DNA from: Acidimicrobiales bacterium | GTDB taxonomy: Bacteria; Actinomycetota; Acidimicrobiia; Acidimicrobiales; VFJN01 | DNA length: 32,061 bases | Direction: 5' to 3' | Assembly (NCBI GenBank): GCA_030681555.1 | Contig: JAUXRW010000041.1 | Location: 1-32,061, forward strand | In this document: in pieces, positions 7,808-14,514 of the stretch | How the letters are laid out: every line of letters starts with the position of its first letter | Position numbering within the stretch: the stretch's first letter is position 1 | The notes under the pieces: model-generated | What the model was told of the DNA's origin: nothing | The model's input: only the letters and a program-made list of their open reading frames with translations | Databases searched by the model: none | Made by a program: the position numbers and the translations under genes

Positions 7808-8605
7808 TCAGGCGATCACGACGGTCACGAGGTGCGTGACCGGCAGCGCCTCGTGCGCGCCGTCGCCGACCTGCAGGCACAGGGTGTGCTCACCCGGGCT
7901 CAGCTCGAGGTCGGTCTCGGTGCTCCCGTCGCCGAAGTGCAGGTGCGCGTCGTCCTTCGGGATCACCTCGCCGGGCTCGAGGCAGGGCGCGTCGACCATC
8001 AGGTGGAAGTGCCCGGCGCCGTCCCGCACCTCGCCCGCCGGTTCGATCTCGACGCCGTTCGCCTCCATCGTCACGCCGACCGGACTCGAGAGGGTCTCGC
8101 CGCCGGGGACGCCGAGCGTCACGAAGGGCTCCTCGCCGTCGACGGTGATGCTGATCTCGTCGGTGACGTCGAGCGCGACGTGGGCACCGTCGGCGACCTG
8201 CAGGCACAGGTCGTGCTCGCCGGGCTCGAGGAACAGCTGTCCTTGGTCCTGGCCCTTGCCGAAGTGGACGTGCTCGTCGTCCTTCGGGACCGTCTCGCCG
8301 GGCTCCATGCACCCGACGTCGACCATGACGTGGAAGTGCCCGGCGCCGTCCCGCACCTCACCGGCGGGCTCGATGTCGATCCCGTCGGCATCCATCACCA
8401 CGTCGAACCGGCGGGCGACCGTCGAGCCGTCGCTCGGTGACGTGAGCGACACCGACCCGGCGGCCGTGTCCCCCTCGTCGGCCTCGGCAGCCTCGTCGGC
8501 GCCGACCTCGGTGGCGGCATCGTCGTCGTCGTCGTCGTCGCCGCACCCCGCGGCGATGAGACTGAGCGCCGCGAGCGGCGCGAGTAGGCGGAAGATCGAT
8601 CGCAT
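7808..8605 (-). CDS. Lipoprotein with two tandem DUF4399 domains
   Basis: A 265-residue exported lipoprotein. Residues 1-21 are a lipoprotein signal peptide with hydrophobic core and lipobox IAAGC (lipidated Cys21), followed by an Asp/Glu-rich linker. Two DUF4399 repeats follow, at about residues 55-155 and 160-262. Each contains GHFH(V/L)MVD, a Cys four to six residues later, a PGE.(V/I)PKDD.H.HFG motif and PGEH.LCLQV.DGAH. The repeated His, Asp and Cys suggest a metal or small-ligand site, but the function of DUF4399 is not established. I chose the ATG at 8605, which opens the signal peptide and follows an AAAGGGGA site. It belongs to a minus-strand cluster with a small membrane protein and a second, frameshifted DUF4399 lipoprotein. 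Confidence 0.85.
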   Translation of the reverse strand: MRSIFRLLAPLAALSLIAAGCGDDDDDDDAATEVGADEAAEADEGDTAAGSVSLTSPSDGSTVARRFDVVMDADGIDIEPAGEVRDGAGHFHVMVDVGCMEPGETVPKDDEHVHFGKGQDQGQLFLEPGEHDLCLQVADGAHVALDVTDEISITVDGEEPFVTLGVPGGETLSSPVGVTMEANGVEIEPAGEVRDGAGHFHLMVDAPCLEPGEVIPKDDAHLHFGDGSTETDLELSPGEHTLCLQVGDGAHEALPVTHLVTVVIA

Positions 8606-8622
8606 GGTGTCCCCTTTGTCCT

Positions 8623-8652
8623 TTTGAGTTTGTCTGCTTTGAGTTTGTCTGC
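8623..8652. repeat. 15-bp tandem duplication in the lipoprotein leader
   Basis: The unit TTTGAGTTTGTCTGC occurs twice in exact tandem (8623-8637 and 8638-8652), 18-47 bp upstream of the DUF4399 lipoprotein start. It is AT-rich relative to its surroundings. It could shift promoter spacing, but no role is shown. Confidence 0.8.
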
Positions 8653-8724
8653 TTCGAGCGCCGTGCGCGGCACCCGAACGCCACGCGCCGGCGGCCGACG
8701 GTGATCGGCCCGTGGTTGCAGCGC

Positions 8725-8919
8725 TCACGTTCGACGGAACCGCGCCCGGATCTCGAGCGCGGCAACGACCACCATCGTCAGCGCGGCGAGCCAGGAGGAG
8801 ATCGCCAGCGGGAACCAGAGCCAGTCCGGGTAGCCCGCAGCCACGATGATCAGGACGACGGCGATCACGACTGCCGAGATCGCTGCGGCTCGTCGTCGCG
8901 TCGCGTGACGGTTGCTCAT
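8725..8919 (-). CDS. Small two-helix membrane protein
   Basis: A 64-residue protein with a basic N-terminus (MSNRHATRRR), two hydrophobic segments (about residues 12-29 and 34-54) and a basic C-terminus (EIRARFRRT), so probably an inner-membrane hairpin with both ends inside. It has no named family. The ATG at 8919 overlaps the TGA of the upstream DUF4399 gene (ATGA) and follows a strong GAGGAGG site. Both support a real, translationally coupled gene. The neighbours suggest it is co-expressed with the two lipoproteins, but its function is unknown. Confidence 0.7.
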   Translation of the reverse strand: MSNRHATRRRAAAISAVVIAVVLIIVAAGYPDWLWFPLAISSWLAALTMVVVAALEIRARFRRT

Positions 8920-9754
8920 GCTGTGGCCTCCTCGTTCATCGGTGGGATCTGCCGGACGTGCTGTCCCGTCTGCGTGTGGTTGAGCATGTTCGGAGCTGAT
9001 CCGTCGATGTCGACGCCGCAGTTGCCGAGGATGTGCGCGGCGCCGGGCTCGGAGGGCGTGCGGTCGATCGAGTCGAGCTCGGGCATGGCCGACTCGAAGT
9101 CGTCGGCGTCGATGAAGGCGGTGGTGATGGCTTCGCCGGTGGCGAGGGTGGTCGCGATGGCGCCGCGGACGTCGGCCTCGAGGACGTCCACGTCGGCGTC
9201 GAGCTGGGCGAGCAGCCGGCGGAGGTTCTCGTAGCCGACCTGCTGCGCCGGAAGTCTTCTCCGGCTTCGTCGGTGGCCTTGAACAGCTCGTCGAACTCGG
9301 TGACGACCGTGCACCATTGCGCTTCGTCGTCGACGGCGGCGGTGACGGTGTCGGTGATGTCGAGGGCGGTGTGGGTGCCGTCGGCGACCTGGAGGCGCAG
9401 CTCGTGCTCTCCCGGGCCGAAGTAGACCCTGTCGTCGCTCTGGCCCGTGCCGAAATGGACGTGGTCGGCGTCGCAGGGCACGGCGGTGCTGGCGTCGACG
9501 AAGCCGTCGTCGACGATGACGTGGAAGTGCCCGGCGCCGTCTCGCGCCTCGCCTGCCTCCTCGATCGTCACGCCGTCGGCGGTCATCTCGATGCCCACGC
9601 CGCCGAAGACGGTGGCGCCGTCCGCAGGTGCCGACAGCGTCGCCGTCGGGCTCGTGGCGCCGTCGTCGTCATCGCCGCAGGCGGCGAGACCGACCGAGCC
9701 GAGCAGCGCGACGACTGCCAGACCGCGGCATCGCAGCGAGTTCGTCGAGCGCAC
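8916..9754 (-). pseudogene. DUF4399 lipoprotein with a frameshift (or sequencing error)
   Basis: The upstream half encodes a lipoprotein signal (lipobox LAAC, Cys26; GTG start at 9754 after an AAGGGAAA site) and one DUF4399 domain (GHFHVIVDDG, HVHFGTGQ, PGEHELRLQVADGTH). After WCTVVTEFDELFKATDEAG and EDFR, near 9249-9250, the frame degenerates into Pro/Ser/Thr-rich sequence. The neighbouring frame continues naturally as VGYENLRRLLAQLDADVD and ends at 8916. A missing base there would restore a protein of about 280 residues. The restored stop overlaps the next gene's ATG as ATGA, which argues that this is the original C-terminus. The C-terminal ~110 residues, with Trp-Cys at its start and one further Cys, are unfamiliar. 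Whether the indel is biological cannot be told from one sequence. Confidence 0.75.
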
Positions 9755-9818
9755 TGGCGTTTCCCTTGGTGCGCAGGCGTGGCGCCCGCGCTGCCTCTCT
9801 GTCGCACGAAGGGCCCGG

Positions 9819-9847
9819 ATCGGTTCTCCACCTGCCGGTGAACCGAT
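9819..9847. promoter_or_regulatory. Inverted repeat upstream of the DUF4399 gene and the sigma relic
   Basis: ATCGGTTC (9819-9826) and GAACCGAT (9840-9847) are perfect complements 13 bp apart. A second near-perfect pair, CCACCTGCCGG (9828-9838) and CCGACAGGTGG (9861-9871), overlaps it. It sits 65 bp upstream of the minus-strand lipoprotein start and 29 bp upstream of the sigma-like start, as an operator would. It could also be an old terminator. Confidence 0.4.
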
Positions 9848-9875
9848 GGACGTCCGTGCTCCGACAGGTGGGGCG

Positions 9876-9981
9876 GTGAGTACCGTGGGGGACGAGCGCA
9901 GCGGCGAGGACCTGCTCGTCGCGATGGGCCCTCACCGCGCTCTACCACCGGCACGCCCCGATCTGCCCATCCGCGGCGTGA
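9876..9981 (+). pseudogene. Relic of an ECF sigma factor N-terminus
   Basis: A GTG at 9876, preceded by AGGTGGGG, opens a frame reading STVGDERSGEDLLVAMG. The adjacent frame then continues as ALTALYHRHAPIC before a TGA at 9979-9981. Together they resemble the start of sigma-70 region 2 in ECF factors (DLL..M..GD..AL..LY.RHA). The linker around the shift (near 9927) is too short and the DNA-binding regions are absent, so this is a fragment. Identification is by motif only. Confidence 0.6.
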
Positions 9982-10011
9982 AACTGGCTCCGGTGCTTCG
10001 CGCTGAATCGG

Positions 10012-10040
10012 CGTTCTGCGTCCGAGACCCGCGCAGAACG
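10012..10040. terminator. 9-bp perfect hairpin in the degraded region
   Basis: CGTTCTGCG (10012-10020) pairs perfectly with CGCAGAACG (10032-10040) across an 11-base loop, just beyond the sigma-factor relic. It may be a surviving terminator or an operator. No T-tract follows. Confidence 0.4.
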
Positions 10041-10138
10041 ACGCGACACAACGGCGGGCCAGCTTGCGGCATCAGGCGCGCTCACACGATCAGGCAGCAT
10101 CGGAAGCGGCGGACCGCCAGCCATTAGTCAGCGCGCGC

Positions 10139-10283
10139 CCCCGAAGGTCGGCGCGCCACGTCACCGATTGCCGACATGCCGTGATCACAGTCCTCAGGCA
10201 GCCTTCCGGGGGCGCGTTCGGCCTGGTCACCGGCCCGCACCGTGGGTAACCATCGCGGGTTAGTCCCTCGTCACTGCCCTCCG
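10139..10283. repeat. Intergenic repeat, copy C
   Basis: The third copy matches copy A over almost its whole length, from CCCCGAAG (10139 versus 6713) to CCCTCC near 10281, with scattered substitutions and small indels. It includes a 21 bp identity (10237-10257). Its right end runs directly into the coding remains of the GAF-ANTAR gene, whose expected start codon is missing. The repeat may therefore mark an insertion or deletion boundary. Confidence 0.75.
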
Positions 10284-10286
10284 GGG

Positions 10287-10966
10287 CTGCGGCCGCGCTG
10301 CGGGCGCTCATCGAGGACGAGAGCCTCGTCCAAAGCCTCGAGGGCGTGGCCGCCGCTGGGTGCCGCCTCATCCGGGGCCGCTTGGCCTCGAGCATCACGC
10401 TCGTCGAGCACGATCGCCCGGCGACGGTGACCGCCATCGAAGACGTCGCCCGCACGCTCGACGAGGTCCAGTACGACCAGGGTGACGGCCCCTGCCTGAC
10501 GGCGGCCCGGTCTGGCGCTGCCGTGCACGTGGAGGACACGGCAGCGCTGGAGAAGTGGCCCGAGTTCCGCGACGCCGCCATGGCGCAGGACGTCCGCAGC
10601 GTGCTGTCGATCCCGTTGTCGCTCGTCGCACCGATGCAGGGTGGCCTGAACCTGTACAGCCGGTCGCCGCACGGCTTCGAGGAGACCGACGAGGAGATCG
10701 GACGCACCTTCGGGTCGCAGGCCGCCACGATGGTGTCGAACTCGATCGCCTCCTGGGACGCCTTCGAGCAGTCGAAGAGCCTGATGCGGGCCATGGAGAG
10801 CCGCGCCGTGATCGAGCAGGCGAAGGGCGTCCTGATGGCGCGCCAGCGCTGCACGGCCGATGTGGCCTTCGACCTGCTCCGGTGAGCCTCGCAGCGGGAG
10901 AACCGGAAGCTGCGGGACATCGCCGCGCAGATCATCGAGCGGGCCACCGCGCAGGAGTCGGAGTGA
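10287..10966 (+). pseudogene. GAF-ANTAR RNA-binding regulator, start lost and ANTAR domain interrupted by TGA
   Basis: Codons from about 10298 read LRALIEDESLVQSLEGVAAA and run into a GAF domain (DQGDGPCLTAARSG, then SVLSIPLSL). An ANTAR domain follows (AVIEQAKGVLMARQRCTADV, then FDLLR). At 10883-10885 a TGA replaces what is probably an Arg codon (CGA). The same frame continues as ASQRENRKLRDIAAQIIERA and ends at 10964-10966, exactly the missing ANTAR helix. Upstream, the frame has no ATG or GTG before 10346 and meets repeat copy C at about 10283, so the true start seems lost. ANTAR proteins bind terminator-overlapping RNA hairpins as antiterminators; this copy would lack the last helix. A truncated product from GTG 10346 to 10885 is possible. 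Confidence 0.8.
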
Positions 10967-11196
10967 TGGACTTCGCTCCCTTGGAGCTGGCTCGCGCCGA
11001 CCTCCACTGGACGGTCGCCCAGCTGTGGATGGCGTACTTCGCGCTCGGCGGGCTCCGCACGCAGGCGGAGCTGGGCGAGTACCTCCAGTCCGGCGGGGCG
11101 AGCTCCTCCGCCGATCACGGCGCCATCGTGCAGGCGCTCAACGAGGAGTACCTCGCCCGGGGCGGTGACCACCCCGTGCCGTACAGCTCGGCCTGA
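10966..11196 (+). CDS. Small conserved protein often found after GAF-ANTAR genes
   Basis: A 76-residue soluble protein: MDFAPLELARADLHWTVAQL, a helical middle (LGGLRTQAELGEYLQSG), then ALNEEYLARGG and PVPYS. I recall similar small proteins of unknown function next to GAF/ANTAR genes in actinobacteria; that recollection is not checked. The ATG shares one base with the TGA that ends the restored ANTAR frame and follows AGGAG, so it was translationally coupled to the regulator. With a TGA 80 bp earlier in that regulator, coupling may now be lost. Confidence 0.7.
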   Translation: MDFAPLELARADLHWTVAQLWMAYFALGGLRTQAELGEYLQSGGASSSADHGAIVQALNEEYLARGGDHPVPYSSA

Positions 11197-11220
11197 GCCG
11201 CCGCTCGAATCGCGGTCGGA

Positions 11221-12141
11221 TCAGAAGTTGCTGGGCAGCAGGCGGCTGAACTCCTCGAAGAAGAAGAAGAGCGACACCGCGAAGAAGGGCCCGCAGACCA
11301 GGTAGGCGGGCCACTTCCGCCACTGTCGGCCCACCGCCCACGCGAGGAACCAGATCGCCACGCAGAGCAGGCCGAGGAGGATGGCGGGCAGCGCGGGGGC
11401 GCCTTCGCCGTCGATGTCGTCGATGGCCGGTGGCGTGTCCGAGACCTGGGCGGCCAGGGCCGTCTGGTTGGGTCCGAGCTCGGCGACGATGACGATGCGC
11501 TGCCGGGCGCTGTACTTCGGGTGGCAGGCCGTGAGGGTGAGGCGGTCGTCGCCCTTGTCCTCGAGCACCTCGACCTGGCTCGGCGACACGATCTGGTGCC
11601 CGTCGCCGTCGCCGCCCTCCTCCATGATGCGGCCGTCGTCGTCCGCGGTGTCCTGCACGAGGTAGCGGAACTCGCCCTGGACCGTGGTGACGAAGATCTC
11701 GTCGCCCGGCTTGAGCTCGTCGACCCGGTTGAACGGCGCTCCGTAGGTGGTGCGGTGGCCGGCGATGGCGGCGTTGCCCTTCTGGCCGGGCAGCGGCGAC
11801 TCGGGATAGTGGCCGGGCCCCTTCTTGAGGTCGGACACGCCGACCCCCTCGACGACCGTCTTGTCGAGCCCGATCCGGGGGATCCGGATCTGGGCGGTCG
11901 GCTCGCCCACCGCGGCGGGTGCGATCGTGGGCACGGGGGTCGGATCGCCGGGGGCCGTCGTGGTGGTCGTCGGCCTGGAGGCGTCGACGAGGAGCTCCTC
12001 GAACTCGTCGCCCAGCCGGCTCTGGGCCTGGGCCTCACGGATGCCGGTGCCCCAGAGCTGGTAGGCCACGAACAGCAGCAGCAACGTCCCCAGCGTGATG
12101 CAGGCGCGCCCGATCGCCCCGAGGACCTTCGCCAGCCGCAT
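11221..12141 (-). CDS. Sortase (class E-like) with extra C-terminal membrane helices
   Basis: A 306-residue membrane-anchored cysteine transpeptidase. An N-terminal transmembrane segment (about residues 9-28) is followed by a Thr/Pro-rich linker and a sortase beta-barrel starting at IRIPRIGLDKTVVEGV. The catalytic His lies in AGHRTTYGAPF and the Cys in LTACHPKYSARQR, which also supplies the catalytic Arg. The C-terminus adds two hydrophobic segments (PAILLGLLCVAIWFLAW and a later GPFFAVSLFFFFEEF), unlike typical class E enzymes with a single N-terminal anchor. The ATG at 12141 gives a sensible short cytoplasmic tail; an in-frame GTG at 12207 would run into the ccmA promoter. No sorting-signal substrate is visible in the window, so it looks like a housekeeping sortase. 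Confidence 0.85.
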   Translation of the reverse strand: MRLAKVLGAIGRACITLGTLLLLFVAYQLWGTGIREAQAQSRLGDEFEELLVDASRPTTTTTAPGDPTPVPTIAPAAVGEPTAQIRIPRIGLDKTVVEGVGVSDLKKGPGHYPESPLPGQKGNAAIAGHRTTYGAPFNRVDELKPGDEIFVTTVQGEFRYLVQDTADDDGRIMEEGGDGDGHQIVSPSQVEVLEDKGDDRLTLTACHPKYSARQRIVIVAELGPNQTALAAQVSDTPPAIDDIDGEGAPALPAILLGLLCVAIWFLAWAVGRQWRKWPAYLVCGPFFAVSLFFFFEEFSRLLPSNF

Positions 12142-12189
12142 CTCGGCGAACCTACTCGCGCGTGATCTCGCCTCTGAAGGCGGGCCGGA

Positions 12190-12220
12190 TTGCGGTGCCG
12201 GCCGCACCCGTCAGTAGCCT
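12190..12220 (+). promoter_or_regulatory. Possible promoter of the ccm operon
   Basis: A TAGCCT hexamer (12215-12220) fits the actinobacterial -10 pattern TANNNT and lies 12 bp before the ccmA ATG. TTGCGG (12190-12195) is a -35 candidate at a rather long 19 bp spacing. The transcript would have a leader of only about five bases, consistent with the lack of a ribosome site before ccmA. Confidence 0.35.
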
Positions 12221-12232
12221 TTGACGGTCCTC

Positions 12233-12931
12233 ATGGAGCCCGTCGTCCACCTCCGCGGCGCGGTGACCCTCCTGGGCCGGTTCCCCGCCCTGGCCGGGAT
12301 CGACCTCGACGTCGCCGCTGGTGAGATCGTGCTCCTCCGCGGGCCCAACGGGGCCGGGAAGACCACACTTCTGCGCTGCTGCGCCGGCTTGCTGCCGGTG
12401 GCGCGGGGGCGGGCCGTCGTGCTCGGCCACGACCTCACCGACCGGGGTGAGGCGCGTGAGCTCCGCCGCCAGGTAGGCCTGCTCGGGCACGCCACCGGCC
12501 TGTACGACGAGCTCACGGTCGCCGACAACGTCCGGTTCTGGGGCCGAGCGGCCGGGGCCACGGACGACGCAGTGCGCACGGCGATGTCGTCCTGCGGGGT
12601 CGACGGCCGGCTGGCCGACCTCCTGGTGGCTCGCCTGTCCGCCGGCCAGCGCCGTCGCACCGCCCTGGCCTGCCTGGTGGCCCGCCGTCCTCGGCTCTGG
12701 CTGCTCGACGAGCCGCACGCCGGGCTCGACCAGGGCGGTCGCGACCTCCTCGACGAGCTGGCCCGCACCGCCGTCGGCGCCGGCGCGACGGTACTGCTCT
12801 CCAGCCACGAGCTCGACCGTGCCGAAGCGCTGGCCGACCGGGTGGTGACGCTGGTGGGCGGCACCACGGACGGCAACCCCCAGCCGAGTCCAGCGCCCAC
12901 CCCGACGCAGGAGCCCGTCCTTGCTCCGTGA
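12233..12931 (+). CDS. ccmA: CcmA, ATPase of the haem-handling ABC transporter
   Basis: A 232-residue ABC ATPase that, with CcmB, powers release of holo-CcmE from CcmC in cytochrome c maturation System I. Walker A is GPNGAGKTT, the signature is LSAGQRRRTALACL and Walker B is RLWLLDEPHAGLD, followed by an SSHELDRAEALADRV switch. The single short domain and the position ahead of ccmB identify it as CcmA rather than a generic exporter ATPase. I chose the ATG at 12233; an in-frame TTG at 12221 is less likely. It heads a nine-gene run on the plus strand and overlaps ccmB by 11 bp. Confidence 0.92.
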   Translation: MEPVVHLRGAVTLLGRFPALAGIDLDVAAGEIVLLRGPNGAGKTTLLRCCAGLLPVARGRAVVLGHDLTDRGEARELRRQVGLLGHATGLYDELTVADNVRFWGRAAGATDDAVRTAMSSCGVDGRLADLLVARLSAGQRRRTALACLVARRPRLWLLDEPHAGLDQGGRDLLDELARTAVGAGATVLLSSHELDRAEALADRVVTLVGGTTDGNPQPSPAPTPTQEPVLAP

Positions 12932-13592
12932 CGCCGCCCTCATCGCCGGGAAGGACCTCCGCGTCGAGCTTCGATCGCAGGTGACCACGCAGCAGGTAGC
13001 GCCCTTTGCGGTGCTGGTGCTCATCCTCTTCGGTGTGGCCCTCGATCCCGATCGCGGCATCCTGGCCCGCGCCAGCTCCGGGCTCTTCTGGGTCGCCGTG
13101 CTGTTCTGCGCCCTCCTGGCCATCCAGCGGGCCTTCACGATCGAGTCGGCCGACGGCGGCCGGGATGCGCTCCGCCTGTCGGGGCTCGATCCCGCCGGCA
13201 TCTTCCTCGGCAAGGCAGCGGCCATCGCGCTGCAGCTCGCCGCCCTCGAGGTGGTGCTCGCGGTGGGCGTCGTCATCATGTACGGCGCCGAGGTGACGGG
13301 CGCGCCACTCCTGATCGCCACCTGCGTGGCCGCGACCGCGGGGCTCGCTGCAGCAGGCACGCTGTACGGCGTGCTCGCCGCCGGTCTCCGCGTCCGAGAG
13401 ACCCTGCTCCCGATCCTGCTCCTGCCCGTGCTCGCGCCCGTGCTGATCGGCGCCACCAAGTCCTTCGAGGCCGCCCTGGGGGGCGTGGCCTCGGATGGCT
13501 GGCCGTGGTGCGGCCTCTTGGTCGCGTTCGCCCTCACCTACCTGGCGGTGGGCACCCTCGCCTTCGGAACCCTCATGGAGGAACCGTCATGA
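12921..13592 (+). CDS. ccmB: CcmB, membrane subunit of the CcmAB transporter
   Basis: A 223-residue integral membrane protein with about six hydrophobic segments, the first two at residues about 30-45 and 52-72. The N-terminus IAGKDLRVELRSQ matches the amphipathic start of CcmB (KDL..E.R). It works with CcmA in System I haem delivery. The start is TTG at 12921, inside ccmA, with AGGAG eight bases upstream; no ATG or GTG fits better. Its stop overlaps the ccmC ATG (ATGA). Confidence 0.9.
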   Translation: MLRDAALIAGKDLRVELRSQVTTQQVAPFAVLVLILFGVALDPDRGILARASSGLFWVAVLFCALLAIQRAFTIESADGGRDALRLSGLDPAGIFLGKAAAIALQLAALEVVLAVGVVIMYGAEVTGAPLLIATCVAATAGLAAAGTLYGVLAAGLRVRETLLPILLLPVLAPVLIGATKSFEAALGGVASDGWPWCGLLVAFALTYLAVGTLAFGTLMEEPS

Positions 13593-14371
13593 CCGCCCCC
13601 CACGCCGTGGGCTCCGGCCCGTCGGGCTCCACGTCGTCCGGCGCCACCCGCGTGCTCGGCGGCCTGTCCCTGGCCGGCCTGGCCCTCCTCCTCGGGTACG
13701 CCCTCGTCTGGAGCCCCGCCGACCGCACGCAGCGCGACTCGGTGCGGCTCATGTACGTCCACGTGCCGTCCGCGATCGTCGCCTTCGCCGCTTGCGCCCT
13801 CACCACGGTGGCTGCTGCGATGTGGCTCCGCCGCCGCACCGAGGGCTGGTGGGTGCTCGGTGGCGCCTCGGCCGAGGTGGGGCTGGTGTTCACGGCGCTG
13901 ACGCTCGTCACCGGGTCCATCTGGGGCCGCCCCACTTGGGGCACCTACTGGGACTGGGACCCGCGCATCACCTCGACGTCGCTGCTCTTCGTGATGCTCG
14001 TCGGCTACCTCGCCCTCCGGCGGATCGACAACGAGGCGGGCGACGCCGCCCAGCGGGGCACGCGGGGCGCCATCGTCGGCCTGCTGCTGTTCCCGAACGT
14101 CGTCGTCGTCCACTACTCCGTCGACTGGTGGCGGTCGCTCCACCAGACGGCGACCATCACGCGGCTCGACCCCACCATCGAGGGCACGATGCTCTTCACG
14201 TTGATGCTCGGCATCGTCGTGTTCGGCCTGATCTTCGCCTGGCTGCTCGTCCACCGGTTCCGGGTCGGGTGGCTCGAGGAGCGGGTGGAGCACGCCGGAC
14301 TGGACGACGCGCTGCGAGCCCGCCGGGCCGAAGCGGGCGTGGTCGCCGGCCTCGGCGGGGGCACGGCCTGA
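13589..14371 (+). CDS. ccmC: CcmC, haem-loading protein for CcmE
   Basis: A 260-residue six-helix membrane protein that holds haem at its outer face and transfers it to CcmE. The tryptophan-rich WWD-type motif is visible at about residues 112-126 (WGRPTWGTYWDWDPR). The haem-ligand histidines appear as His58 (MYVHVPSA) and His185 (SLHQ). The ATG at 13589 overlaps the ccmB stop as ATGA. An upstream in-frame extension to 13505 lies within ccmB and is not needed. The length fits CcmC (about 240-260). Confidence 0.92.
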   Translation: MTAPHAVGSGPSGSTSSGATRVLGGLSLAGLALLLGYALVWSPADRTQRDSVRLMYVHVPSAIVAFAACALTTVAAAMWLRRRTEGWWVLGGASAEVGLVFTALTLVTGSIWGRPTWGTYWDWDPRITSTSLLFVMLVGYLALRRIDNEAGDAAQRGTRGAIVGLLLFPNVVVVHYSVDWWRSLHQTATITRLDPTIEGTMLFTLMLGIVVFGLIFAWLLVHRFRVGWLEERVEHAGLDDALRARRAEAGVVAGLGGGTA

Positions 14372-14514
14372 TGCTGGCCGTCAGCCACGTCGGGTACATC
14401 GCCGCCGGCTGGGGGATCGTCCTCGGGTCGCTCGCCCTGTACGGGCTCCGCACGGTCCGCCGCGGTCGCACCCTGGCGCAGCAGGTGCCGCCGGAGGATC
14501 GCCGGTGGACCTGA
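14371..14514 (+). CDS. ccmD: CcmD-like small membrane protein
   Basis: A 47-residue protein with one transmembrane segment (YIAAGWGIVLGSLALYG) followed by a basic stretch (RTVRRGR), the usual CcmD plan. CcmD stabilises the CcmC-CcmE complex and aids holo-CcmE release. Sequence conservation in this family is low, so the assignment rests on size, topology and position between ccmC and ccmE. Its ATG shares one base with the ccmC TGA, and its end overlaps ccmE by ten bases. Confidence 0.82.
   Translation: MLAVSHVGYIAAGWGIVLGSLALYGLRTVRRGRTLAQQVPPEDRRWT

Larger units (their letters stand above)
9755..10287. other. Intergenic region with a sigma-factor relic, hairpins and repeat copy C
   Basis: About 530 bp lie between the divergent lipoprotein start and the decayed GAF-ANTAR gene. 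From left to right the region holds an 8-bp inverted repeat (9819-9847), an ECF sigma relic (9876-9981), a 9-bp hairpin (10012-10040) and repeat copy C (10139-10283). No intact gene is apparent. Confidence 0.6.

Noticed and set aside
6713-10283. Integron attC sites or a cassette array as explanation for the three repeats
   Set aside because: No GTTRRRY-type core sites, paired inner/outer palindromes or integrase gene were found.
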